DNA from: Arcuatula senhousia | Lineage: Eukaryota; Mollusca; Bivalvia; Mytilida; Mytilidae | Assembly (NCBI GenBank): GCA_963971305.1 | Contig: OZ020306.1 | Span: 66,747,022 to 66,811,021, forward strand | Reading direction: 5' to 3' | DNA length: 64,000 nt | Shown here: positions 1 through 8,583 of the stretch, one piece after another | Layout of the letters: the number at the start of each line of letters is the position of its first letter | How positions within the stretch are numbered: the stretch's first letter is position 1 | Position numbers and translations under genes: made by a program | The notes under the pieces: generated by a model | The model's database searches: none | What the model was told of the DNA's origin: nothing | What the model saw: the letters and a program-made list of their open reading frames with translations, nothing else

Positions 1-180
1 AGCTAGTATACTGTATATTTAGAATGTACTTCTAACTTTGATGTTTGAAATTTTATTCAAATTCTGAGTATTATTTATGGTGTTTCGGACCTTACTGTAT
101 TAAATATTATTAACTTTAAGAATGATGGTCCATCATCAGTTGTCAAAATCATTCTTCTATATTTTAATACAGCTAGACAA
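1..180 (-). mobile_element. Partial PLE long terminal repeat, minus strand
   Basis: Reverse complement of the 5' half of the PLE terminal repeat that is complete at 4750-5150. It ends at 176-180 (GACAA), which is the reverse complement of the TTGTC that begins every plus-strand copy. It is cut by the window start. It directly abuts the next minus-strand copy, so two terminal repeats lie in tandem. Confidence 0.85.
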
Positions 181-576
181 TATCAAAAAATCACAAAATC
201 CCATCTTTGCACCGTTCAGCCTAAAACTTTTTCCTCATTTTCTGTTTTGTTCAATTAAATATTCAATTTATTTTCATTATTGGAGGTCTTGTTTCACTAT
301 CTAGGATAGGATTCCATATTATTGTTCAATATGTCACATAACAGTATTACATCTGTAATCAGTATGTTATCTCTTCTTTTTCATTATAGCTGCATGAGCT
401 AGTATACTGTATATTTAGAATGTACTTCTAACTTTGATGTTTGAAATTTTATTCAAATTCTGAGTATTATTTATGGTGTTTCGGACCTTACTGTATTAAA
501 TATTATTAACTTTAAGAATGATGGTCCATCATCAGTTGTCAAAATCATTCTTCTATATTTTAATACAGCTAGACAA
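181..576 (-). mobile_element. PLE long terminal repeat, minus strand, complete
   Basis: A full ~400 bp terminal repeat in reverse orientation, nearly identical to 8186-8583: both have the CTGATGA form of the ribozyme core and share small changes. On the minus strand it is preceded by a body fragment at 577-829, so the ribozyme across this junction is complete. Confidence 0.88.
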
Positions 577-584
577 GACACCAT
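473..584 (-). ncRNA. Hammerhead ribozyme of the PLE, minus strand
   Basis: Read on the minus strand: ATGGTGT, then C (predicted cleavage after it), TTGTC, a loop, GACAA, CTGATGA, one unpaired T, GGACC, a long loop, GGTCC, GAAA, CACCAT. Stem III pairs ATGGTGT with ACACCAT (7 bp), stem I pairs TTGTC with GACAA, and stem II pairs GGACC with GGTCC. The core CUGANGA/GAAA and the GUC cleavage triplet are present. The extra T before stem II departs from the consensus. Hammerheads in PLE terminal repeats are known; this assignment is by hand folding. Confidence 0.78.
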
Positions 585-826
585 TTAAATCAATTAACCC
601 ATTTATTGTTTTCTGTTTCTGAGTGTCCAGGTTCTTGTGATTACCATTTCGATTCTACTAGAATTGTTGTTTATTTTTTTAACAAATCTTGTAAGTTTTT
701 CCCTCTTTTTTATGTAATCATAGGAAGCCTATTAAATATTTTCTTGCATCTTTTATTGCTCTGCAATACCTGCCAATGTTTAAGTAATATTTGTTTCAAT
801 TCTTTTATGGCTGGATTGAACTTCGT
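577..826 (-). pseudogene. 5'-truncated PLE body fragment (C-terminal RT region)
   Basis: Reverse complement of about 4496-4749, the last ~50 codons of the RT C-terminal ORF plus its 3' flank. The encoded end (reading toward lower coordinates) matches the NLQDLLKK-type ending of the plus-strand copies. It is fused at about 826 directly to the end of another terminal repeat, skipping the whole catalytic region. 5' truncation of this kind is common in PLE insertions. Confidence 0.8.
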
Positions 827-1256
827 TATCAAAAAATCACAAAATCCCATCTTTGCACCGTTCAGCCTAAAACTTTTTCCTCATTTTCTGTTTTGTTCAA
901 TTAAATATTCAATTTATTTTCATTATTGGAGGTCTTGTTTCACTATCTAGGATAGGATTCCATATTATTGCTCAATATGTCACATAACAGTATTACATCT
1001 GTTATCAGTATGTTATCTCTTCTTTTTCATTATAGCTGCATGAGCTAGTAAACTGTATATTTAGAATGTACTTCTAACTTTGATGTTTGAAGTTTTATTC
1101 AAATTCTGAGTATTATTTATGGTGTTTCGGACCTTACTGTATTAAATATTATTAACTTTAAGAATGATGGTCCATCATCAGTTGTCAAAATCATTCTTCT
1201 ATATTTTAATACAGCTAGACAATATCATCATCAAAAAATCACAAAATCCCATCTTT
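827..1256 (-). mobile_element. PLE long terminal repeat plus a stub of a second, minus strand
   Basis: 827-1222 is a complete terminal repeat in reverse orientation, ending in GACAA at 1218-1222. 1223-1256 repeats the first ~30 bases of the reversed repeat (tatcatcatcaaaaaatcac...), so a second copy begins and breaks off at the inversion centre. Here the sequence after GACAA is not the stem III arm, so the ribozyme is incomplete. Confidence 0.82.
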
Positions 1257-1321
1257 CTTATTGTGTAACACCCAAACATCCACGCATCCAGCTGCTTTTT
1301 GGACTTGACACTAGTGTTTTG
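1257..1321. other. Unique centre between oppositely oriented PLE halves
   Basis: These 65 bp match neither PLE arm and occur nowhere else that I see in the window. They separate the minus-strand copies from the plus-strand copies. They could be original target DNA or filler from a template switch. Confidence 0.6.
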
Positions 1322-1720
1322 TTGTCTAGCTGTATTAAAATATAGAAGAATGATTTTGACAACTGAAGATGGACCATATCATTCTTAAAGTTAATAATAT
1401 TTAATACAATAAGGTCCGAAACACCATAAATAATACTCAGAATTTGATTAAAACTTCAAACATCAAAGTTAGAAGTACATTCTAAATATACAGTATACTA
1501 GCTCATGCAGCTATAATGAAAAAGAAGAGATAACATACTGATTACAGATGTAATACTGTTATGTGACATATTAAACAATAATATTGAATCCTATCCTAGA
1601 TAGTGAAACAAGACCTCCAATAATGAAAATAAATTTAATATTTAATTGAACAAAACAGAAAATGAGGAAAAAAGTTTTAGGCTGAACGGTGCAAAGATGG
1701 GATTTTGTGATTTTTTGATA
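1322..1720 (+). mobile_element. PLE long terminal repeat, first plus-strand copy
   Basis: It begins exactly with TTGTC, the first base after the predicted hammerhead cleavage site, and is preceded by unrelated sequence (…gtgttttg). It ends with gattttttgata. The rest of the ribozyme core (CTGAAGA, GGACC, GGTCC, GAAAC) is present but the upstream stem III arm is missing. This fits insertion of a transcript whose 5' end was made by self-cleavage. Confidence 0.87.
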
Positions 1721-1721
1721 A

Positions 1722-2036
1722 AGTAAGGTCCGAAACACCATAAATAATACTCAGAATTTGATTAAAACTTCAAACATCAAAGTTAGAAGTACATTCTAAA
1801 TATACAGTATACTAGCTCATGCAGCTATAATGAAAAAGAAGAGATAACATACTGATTACAGATGTAATACTGTTATGTGACATATTAAACAATAATATTG
1901 AATCCTATCCTAGATAGTGAAACAAGACCTCCAATAATGAAAATAAATTTAATATTTAATTGAACAAAACAGAAAATGAGGAAAAAAGTTTTAGGCTGAA
2001 CGGTGCAAAGATGGGATTTTGTGATTTTTTGATAAT
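1722..2036 (+). mobile_element. 5'-truncated PLE terminal repeat
   Basis: It starts inside the repeat at agtaaggtccgaaac, so it lacks stem I and half of stem II of the ribozyme, and runs to the repeat end gataat at 2031-2036. It leads into the body of the first full PLE copy. The two terminal repeats 1322-1720 and 1722-2036 are therefore in direct tandem, the usual PLE arrangement. Confidence 0.85.
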
Positions 2037-2328
2037 GTTTGATGAGGCCTCGCTTCAACCTCACATAGCCCGAGCATTCGCGCTTATGCGGGAATCTCTC
2101 GGTACCGTTGAACCAACGACTTTTGATACTTTTTCTGTTACAATTCAATGCCAAAGTACACAAGAGGTCAAACATCCATATATAAACAAATATTCATTAT
2201 GTCAACAAGATGAGGAATCCATTGATTTAATATCTATCAATTTAACATCAAAGATATTACTGAAACAATACAGAGTTTATTTTAGTACAGCTGGACATAT
2301 TAAACCATTTATAAATCAAATACCCTAG
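1960..2328 (+). CDS. Possible small ORF upstream of PLE RT, copy 1
   Basis: A 122-codon frame whose first ~25 codons lie in the terminal repeat and whose remainder lies in the element body. It has no recognisable domain: no GIY-YIG, no zinc-knuckle, no signal peptide. The second PLE copy keeps the same frame with a few substitutions (for example Arg to Leu and Ser to Cys), but the copies are too alike for this to show selection. It may be a leader ORF, or part of an untranslated region that happens to be open. Confidence 0.25.
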   Translation: MNKTENEEKSFRLNGAKMGFCDFLIMFDEASLQPHIARAFALMRESLGTVEPTTFDTFSVTIQCQSTQEVKHPYINKYSLCQQDEESIDLISINLTSKILLKQYRVYFSTAGHIKPFINQIP

Positions 2329-2446
2329 ACATGGGAAATCCAATTGTCAGCAAAATATTGTGAAAGAGGAAATGCCACCTCAGTGCAAATGTTAAAACGT
2401 CAACCAATTGACCTTCAGAAATGATGAATTTACAAAATATTTTATA

Positions 2447-2526
2447 TTATGTTCTTTTCCTCTACATGTACAACTCTCTTTGCTCCCAGTGGGCTCCTGA
2501 TTGGAAATAAAAGATATGTTATGTTA
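2447..2526 (+). repeat. 80-bp insertion present only in PLE copy 1
   Basis: Copy 1 and copy 2 agree on both sides (tttata | tagctc), but copy 1 has 80 extra bases ending in aaataaaagatatgttatgtta. The ending resembles the simple-repeat tail of a truncated LINE or SINE, so an insertion into copy 1 is more likely than a deletion from copy 2. The identity of the inserted piece is not established. Confidence 0.6.
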
Positions 2527-2737
2527 TAGCTCTGACCACGCCTCCAACAAAAACCATCTTAACCAATCAGAATATTAGTATACAGAATACTTGATTAATC
2601 TCTCATTATTTTCCTCAGATGTCTAACACATCTCGATATAGAAACAGCCAAAAGCGTACAGATCTGTACTGCTATATATTAAAAGCATCTAAAATAGTTG
2701 CATCAAAATAGAGAACTACTGAGTTCCTAAGAATAAT

Positions 2738-4285
2738 ATGGCTAGAAAATTCAGTAAAGAACTGAAAAAAAGAAAAGCTTATCAGAAAAGAAAAAACTTA
2801 ATATTAAAGTCGAAAGAAATTAAATCGACAAAACTAGCCAAGAAAATACAAGATGCAAAGAAATATGTCAGAAATTTCTCGTCTCATCCTCTAAGCGACG
2901 ACGAAATCATAATTTTATCAAAAGGTGTAAAATTTATACCCACACCAAAGTCTGAAAAATGCAACATTGCACTAATGAGAGATTTTTCTAATTTTGAACG
3001 CAGGATGCGTTGTACATATTTATTTACTAAAGAAGATAGCAAACAAATGCATCCCTTTTATATTAAGACTGGATATAGCCCAGCCTATTCATGCGAAGCA
3101 TTAGAAAACTATTTGTTCGCAACTAGATATGAAATCAGTAGAATCAAACCTGAAAAACAGATTTGTAATATTTCAAGGTCAGAATGGAATGCCCTAAGAA
3201 ATCTAAGGTCAAATGATGACATCGTAATTAAAAAGGCAGATAAAAATTCCACAATCTGTGTAATTGATAAACAAATTTACAATGCTGAAGGATTAAGACA
3301 GCTAGAAAATGACACCTATTACGAAAAAAATCAACATTCCAATGTGAATGAATTTACAAATGCAGCCGTTGATATCATAGAGAATGCCTTTAAATCAAAA
3401 CAAATTGATGAAATGAGCTATAACTACATTTGTCAAGATCTAGATAGTAGAAAACTGGGACATTTCTTTATGTTGCCAAAAATACATAAGATCCCAATTG
3501 ATATATTGAAAGAAATGGAAGTAGATTATGAACTTCGAAAAAATTATCTTATAACTGGCCGGCCAATCGTCAGCCTATGCGGTACACCATTACATAACGT
3601 TGGACGTTTCATTGATCATATATTATTACCTATGATTCAAAACCAATGTACTTATACTAGAGATACCAAACATTTCATAAGAAAAATCGAAAGTATAAAA
3701 GTTCCACAGGACACCTTTCTAATTACATGCGATGCATCTAATATGTATACTAACTTAGAAATTAATGAAATACTTGAAGCCGTAAACAGAATGTTGGATC
3801 AAGTTGATATAAACAACTATTCAATTAAAATTCCGAGAAAAGAAACAATACTAGAATTACTAAACATTATACTGAGAAACAATGAGTTTACATTCAATGA
3901 CCAAATCTATAAGCAAAAAATAGGCGTCCCTATGGGAGGTAGTGTCTCTGCAGAATTAGCAGACATTAGAATGTACGAAATATTTGAAAACATTCTTAAC
4001 AAATATGAGCATAAGAGCAAAATAATCTTCTGTGCAAGATATAGAGATGACATATTCCTTTTACATAAAGGATCAGAAGCTGAAATTCATGAATTCTTCC
4101 AACTAGCTAATTCTTGCCATAAGCTATTGAAATTTACATATGATATTTCTTACTCAGAAATGCCATTCTTAGACACATTCATATACAAAGGGGAAAGATT
4201 TAACCTGAATGGAACTCTTGACCTAAAAACATATACGAAAAAAACGGATACATTCCAATATTTAGAAAGGGGAAGCTCACTTTAA
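2738..4285 (+). CDS. Penelope-like reverse transcriptase, copy 1 (main ORF)
   Basis: 515 codons. A lysine-rich N-terminus leads to the PLE-type segment VRNFSSHPLSDDEIIILSKG (residues ~45-65). The RT palm follows: RPIVSLCGTPLHNVGRF (~275-292), motif A around TCDASNMYTNL with the catalytic Asp at 332, motif B QKIGVPMGGSVSAELAD (~394-410), and motif C RYRDD with Asp 437 and 438. FLDTFIYKGERF then starts the thumb-side motifs. All three catalytic aspartates are present, so the palm looks intact. The frame stops early: the conserved downstream segment (HFKGFIKGE-like) continues in the +1 frame from 4278. No endonuclease domain is visible at either end. Telomerase-related PLE RT is the clear family; the exact clade is not determined. 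Confidence 0.9.
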   Translation: MARKFSKELKKRKAYQKRKNLILKSKEIKSTKLAKKIQDAKKYVRNFSSHPLSDDEIIILSKGVKFIPTPKSEKCNIALMRDFSNFERRMRCTYLFTKEDSKQMHPFYIKTGYSPAYSCEALENYLFATRYEISRIKPEKQICNISRSEWNALRNLRSNDDIVIKKADKNSTICVIDKQIYNAEGLRQLENDTYYEKNQHSNVNEFTNAAVDIIENAFKSKQIDEMSYNYICQDLDSRKLGHFFMLPKIHKIPIDILKEMEVDYELRKNYLITGRPIVSLCGTPLHNVGRFIDHILLPMIQNQCTYTRDTKHFIRKIESIKVPQDTFLITCDASNMYTNLEINEILEAVNRMLDQVDINNYSIKIPRKETILELLNIILRNNEFTFNDQIYKQKIGVPMGGSVSAELADIRMYEIFENILNKYEHKSKIIFCARYRDDIFLLHKGSEAEIHEFFQLANSCHKLLKFTYDISYSEMPFLDTFIYKGERFNLNGTLDLKTYTKKTDTFQYLERGSSL

Positions 4286-4655
4286 AGGCTTCATTAAAGG
4301 AGAGATAATAAGACATATCAGAAATACAAGTGATGCAATGCAGCTTCAAAACATCATCAAAGTCTTCAAAATCAGACTTATACAGAGAGGTTATAAATCT
4401 ACAGAGATTGATGAAATAATACAAAATACAATTCATCTAAACAGAAAAGATCTGTTACAAGATAATAGACGTGGTAATGATAAAACCATAGTGTTGGTAA
4501 CGAAGTTCAATCCAGCCATAAAAAAATTAAAAAAAATATTAATTAAACATTGGCAGGTATTGCAGAGCAATAAAAGATGCAAGCAAATATTTAATAGGCT
4601 TCCTATGATTGCATACAAAAGAGGAAAAAACTTACAAGATTTGTTAAAAAAATAA
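4278..4655 (+). CDS. C-terminal part of PLE RT, copy 1, in shifted frame
   Basis: This frame is open across the stop of the main ORF and reads HFKGFIKGEIIRHIRNTSD, the segment expected next in PLE RTs, then ends in a typical PLE tail (LVTKFNPAIKKLKKILIKHW … RLPMIAYKRGKNLQDLL). The first ATG in it is at 4338. It ends at LKK-stop, where EN+ PLEs would continue into a GIY-YIG nuclease; none follows here. Either a one-base shift joins it to the upstream ORF during translation, or the copy is broken. Confidence 0.8.
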   Translation, partial: HFKGFIKGEIIRHIRNTSDAMQLQNIIKVFKIRLIQRGYKSTEIDEIIQNTIHLNRKDLLQDNRRGNDKTIVLVTKFNPAIKKLKKILIKHWQVLQSNKRCKQIFNRLPMIAYKRGKNLQDLLKK

Positions 4656-4741
4656 ACAACAATTCTAATAGAATCGAAATGGTAATCACAAAAACCTGGA
4701 CACTCAGAAACAGAAAACAATAAATGGGTTAATTGATTTAA

Positions 4742-4855
4742 ATGGTGTCTTGTCTAGCTGTATTAAAATATAGAAGAATGATTTTGACAACTGAAGATGG
4801 ACCATATCATTCTTAAAGTTAATAATATTTAATACAGTAAGGTCCGAAACACCAT
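4742..4855 (+). ncRNA. Hammerhead ribozyme at PLE body/LTR junction, copy 1
   Basis: Stem III ATGGTGT (4742-4748) pairs with ACACCAT (4849-4855). The GUC triplet ends at C4749. Stem I is TTGTC 4750-4754 with GACAA 4786-4790. The core is CTGAAGA 4791-4797. An unpaired T (4798) precedes stem II, GGACC 4799-4803 with GGTCC 4841-4845. GAAA is at 4846-4849. The predicted cut between 4749 and 4750 is exactly the start of the terminal repeat. Open stem III gives the type III arrangement. Confidence 0.82.
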
Positions 4856-5150
4856 AAATAATACTCAGAATTTGATTAAAACTTCAAACATCAAAGTTAG
4901 AAGTACATTCTAAATATACAGTATACTAGCTCATGCAGCTATAATGAAAAAGAAGAGATAACATACTGATTACAGATGTAATACTGTTATGTGACATATT
5001 AAACAATAATATTGAATCCTATCCTAGATAGTGAAACAAGACCTCCATTAATGAAAATAAATTTAATATTTAATTGAACAAAACAGAAAATGAGGAAAAA
5101 AGTTTTAGGCTGAACGGTGCAAAGATGGGATTTTGTGATTTTTTGATAAT
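4750..5150 (+). mobile_element. PLE long terminal repeat between the two full copies
   Basis: A 401-bp repeat shared by copy 1 (3' end) and copy 2 (5' end). It starts at the hammerhead cleavage point and ends gattttttgataat. One repeat serving both neighbours gives a unit of body plus LTR with a period of 3034 bp (3114 bp including the 80-bp insert in copy 1). Confidence 0.88.
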
Positions 5151-5442
5151 GTTTGATGAGGCCTCGCTTCAACCTCACATAGCTCTAGCATTCGCGCTTA
5201 TGCGGGAATCTCTCGGTACCGTTGAACCAACGACTTTTGATACTTTTTCTGTTACAATTCAATGCCAAAGTACACAAGAGGTCAAACATCCATATATAAA
5301 CAAATATTCATTATGTCAACAAGATGAGGAATCCATTGATTTAATATCTATCAATTTAACATCAAAGATATTACTGAAACAATACAGAGTTTATTTTTGT
5401 ACAGCTGGACATATTAAACCATTTATAAATCAAATACCCTAG
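5074..5442 (+). CDS. Possible small ORF upstream of PLE RT, copy 2
   Basis: Counterpart of the 122-codon frame in copy 1, same length, again beginning inside the terminal repeat. It differs at a few residues. No domain is recognised and coding status is uncertain. Confidence 0.25.
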   Translation: MNKTENEEKSFRLNGAKMGFCDFLIMFDEASLQPHIALAFALMRESLGTVEPTTFDTFSVTIQCQSTQEVKHPYINKYSLCQQDEESIDLISINLTSKILLKQYRVYFCTAGHIKPFINQIP

Positions 5443-5771
5443 ACATGGGAAATCCAATTGTCAGCAAAATATTGTGAAAGAGGAAATGCCACCTCAGTGC
5501 AAATGTTAAAACGTCAACCAATTGACCTTCAGAAATGATGAATTTACAAAATATTTTATATAGCTCTGACCACGCCTCCAACAAAAACCATCTTAACCAA
5601 TCAGAATATTAGTATACAGAATACTTGATTAATCTCTCATTATTTTCCTCAGATGTCTAACACATCTCGATATAGAAACAGCCAAAAGCGTACAGATCTG
5701 TACTGCTATATATTAAAAGCATCTAAAATAGTTGCATCAAAATAGAGAACTACTGAGTTCCTAAGAATAAT

Positions 5772-7319
5772 ATGGCTAGAAAATTCAGTAAAGAACTGAA
5801 AAAAAGAAAAGCTTATCAGAAAAGAAAAAACTTAATATTAAAGTCGAAAGAAATTAAATCGACAAAACTAGCCAAGAAAATACAAGATGCAAAGAAATAT
5901 GTCAGAAATTTCTCGTCTCATCCTCTAAGCGACGACGAAATCATAATCTTATCAAAAGGTGTAAAATTTATACCCACACCAAAGTCTGAAAAATGCAACA
6001 TTGCACTAATGAGAGATTTTTCTAATTTTGAACGCAGGATGCGTTGTACATATTTATTTACTAAAGAAGATAGCAAACAAATGCATCCCTTTTATATTAA
6101 GACTGGATATAGCCCAGCCTATTCATGCGAAGCATTAGAAAACTATTTGTTCGCAACTAGATATGAAATCAGTAGAATCAAACCTGAAAAACAGATTTGT
6201 AATATTTCAAGGTCAGAATGGAATGCCCTAAGAAATCTAAGGTCAAATGATGACATCGTAATTAAAAAGGCAGATAAAAATTCCACAATCTGTGTAATTG
6301 ATAAACAAATTTACAATGCTGAAGGATTAAGACAGCTAGAAAATGACACCTATTACGAAAAAATTCAACATTCCAATGTGAATGAATTTACAAATGCAGC
6401 CGTTGATATCATAGAGAATGCCTTTAAATCAAAACAAATTGATGAAATGAGCTATAACTACATTTGTCAAGATCTAGATAGTAGAAAACTGGGACATTTC
6501 TTTATGTTGCCAAAAATACATAAGATCCCAATTGATATATTGAAAGAAATGGAAGTAGATTATGAACTTCGAAAAAAATATCTTATAACTGGCCGCCCAA
6601 TCGTCAGCCTATGCGGTACACCATTACATAACGTTGGACGTTTCATTGATCATATATTATTACCTATGGTTCAAAACCAATGTACTTATACTAGAGATAC
6701 CAAACATTTCATAAGAAAAATCGAAAGTATAAAAGTTCCACAGGACACCTTTCTAATTACATGCGATGCATCTAATATGTATACTAACTTAGAAATTAAT
6801 GAAATACTTGAAGCCGTAAACAGAATGTTGGATCAAGTTGATATAAACAACTATTCAATTAAAATTCCGAGAAAAGAAACAATACTAGAATTACTAAACA
6901 TTATACTGAGAAACAATGAGTTTACATTCAATGACCAAATCTATAAGCAAAAAATAGGCGTCCCTATGGGAGGTAGTGTCTCTGCAGAATTAGCAGACAT
7001 TAGAATGTACGAAATATTTGAAAACATTCTTAACAAATATGAGCATAAGAGCAAAATAATCTTCTGTGCAAGATATAGAGATGACATATTCCTTTTACAT
7101 AAAGGATCAGAAGCTGAAATTCATGAATTCTTCCAACTAGCTAATTCTTGCCATAAGCTATTGAAATTTACATATGATATTTCTTACTCAGAAATGCCAT
7201 TCTTAGACACATTCATATACAAAGGGGAAAGATTTAACCTGAATGGAACTCTTGACCTAAAAACATATACGAAAAAAACGGATACATTCCAATATTTAGA
7301 AAGGGGAAGCTCACTTTAA
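5772..7319 (+). CDS. Penelope-like reverse transcriptase, copy 2 (main ORF)
   Basis: 515 codons, differing from copy 1 at only a few residues (Asn to Ile before HSN, Asn to Lys in the RKxYLITGRP segment, Ile to Val before QNQC). It has the same palm motifs and catalytic aspartates at 332, 437 and 438. It stops at the same codon as copy 1, with the same following +1 frame. The near identity points to recent tandem duplication or replication of an already shifted template. Confidence 0.9.
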   Translation: MARKFSKELKKRKAYQKRKNLILKSKEIKSTKLAKKIQDAKKYVRNFSSHPLSDDEIIILSKGVKFIPTPKSEKCNIALMRDFSNFERRMRCTYLFTKEDSKQMHPFYIKTGYSPAYSCEALENYLFATRYEISRIKPEKQICNISRSEWNALRNLRSNDDIVIKKADKNSTICVIDKQIYNAEGLRQLENDTYYEKIQHSNVNEFTNAAVDIIENAFKSKQIDEMSYNYICQDLDSRKLGHFFMLPKIHKIPIDILKEMEVDYELRKKYLITGRPIVSLCGTPLHNVGRFIDHILLPMVQNQCTYTRDTKHFIRKIESIKVPQDTFLITCDASNMYTNLEINEILEAVNRMLDQVDINNYSIKIPRKETILELLNIILRNNEFTFNDQIYKQKIGVPMGGSVSAELADIRMYEIFENILNKYEHKSKIIFCARYRDDIFLLHKGSEAEIHEFFQLANSCHKLLKFTYDISYSEMPFLDTFIYKGERFNLNGTLDLKTYTKKTDTFQYLERGSSL

Positions 7320-7689
7320 AGGCTTCATTAAAGGAGAGATAATAAGACATATCAGAAATACAAGTGATGCAATGCAGCTTCAAAACATCATCAAAGTCTT
7401 CAAAATCAGACTTATACAGAGAGGTTATAAATCTACAGAGATTGATGAAATAATACAAAATACAATTCATCTAAACAGAAAAGATCTGTTACAAGATAAT
7501 AGACGTGGTAATGATAAAACCATAGTGTTGGTAACGAAGTTCAATCCAGCCATAAAAAAATTAAAAAAAATATTAATTAAACATTGGCAGGTATTGCAGA
7601 GCAATAAAAGATGCAAGCAAATATTTAATAGGCTTCCTATGATTGCATACAAAAGAGGAAAAAACTTACAAGATTTGTTAAAAAAATAA
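7312..7689 (+). CDS. C-terminal part of PLE RT, copy 2, in shifted frame
   Basis: Same frame relationship and same protein as the C-terminal part in copy 1 (first ATG at 7372), ending LQDLLKK. The DNA of this stretch is conserved between copies, including the frameshift site. Confidence 0.8.
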   Translation, partial: HFKGFIKGEIIRHIRNTSDAMQLQNIIKVFKIRLIQRGYKSTEIDEIIQNTIHLNRKDLLQDNRRGNDKTIVLVTKFNPAIKKLKKILIKHWQVLQSNKRCKQIFNRLPMIAYKRGKNLQDLLKK

Positions 7690-7775
7690 ACAACAATTCT
7701 AATAGAATCGAAATGGTAATCACAAAAACCTGGACACTCAGAAACAGAAAACAATAAATGGGTTAATTGATTTAA

Positions 7776-7889
7776 ATGGTGTCTTGTCTAGCTGTATTAA
7801 AATATAGAAGAATGATTTTGACAACTGAAGATGGACCATATCATTCTTAAAGTTAATAATATTTAATACAGTAAGGTCCGAAACACCAT
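7776..7889 (+). ncRNA. Hammerhead ribozyme at PLE body/LTR junction, copy 2
   Basis: Same fold as 4742-4855: stem III 7776-7782 with 7883-7889, cleavage after C7783, stem I 7784-7788 with 7820-7824, core CTGAAGA 7825-7831, stem II 7833-7837 with 7875-7879, then GAAA. The cut would again release an RNA starting with the terminal repeat. Confidence 0.82.
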
Positions 7890-8185
7890 AAATAATACTC
7901 AGAATTTGATTAAAACTTCAAACATCAAAGTTAGAAGTACATTCTAAATATACAGTATACTAGCTCATGCAGCTATAATGAAAAAGAAGAGATAACATAC
8001 TGATTACAGATGTAATACTGTTATGTGACATATTAAACAATAATATTGAATCCTATCCTAGATAGTGAAACAAGACCTCCAATAATGAAAATAAATTTAA
8101 TATTTAATTGAACAAAACAGAAAATGAGGAAAAAAGTTTTAGGCTGAACGGTGCAAAGATGGGATTTTGTGATTTTTTGATAATA
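7784..8185 (+). mobile_element. PLE long terminal repeat, 3' of copy 2
   Basis: A complete repeat immediately after the copy 2 body, followed without a gap by another complete repeat. The intervening bases are gataata, so the join is repeat end to repeat start. Confidence 0.88.
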
Positions 8186-8583
8186 TTGTCTAGCTGTATT
8201 AAAATATAGAAGAATGATTTTGACAACTGATGATGGACCATCATTCTTAAAGTTAATAATATTTAATACAGTAAGGTCCGAAACACCATAAATAATACTC
8301 AGAATTTGAATAAAATTTCAAACATCAAAGTTAGAAGTACATTCTAAATATACAGTATACTAGCTCATGCAGCTATAATGAAAAAGAAGAGATAACATAC
8401 TGATTACAGATGTAATACTGTTATGTGACATATTGAACAATAATATGGAATCCTATCCTAGATAGTGAAACAAGACCTCCAATAATGAAAATAAATTGAA
8501 TATTTAATTGAACAAAACAGAAAATGAGGAAAAAATTTTAGGATGAACGGTGCAAAGATGGGATTTTGTGATTTTTTGATAAT
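8186..8583 (+). mobile_element. Terminal PLE repeat, last copy
   Basis: A complete repeat starting TTGTC at 8186, carrying CTGATGA and several small differences shared with the minus-strand copy 181-576 rather than with its neighbour. It lacks an upstream GGTGTC, so its hammerhead has no stem III 5' arm. It marks the end of the PLE cluster. Confidence 0.87.
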
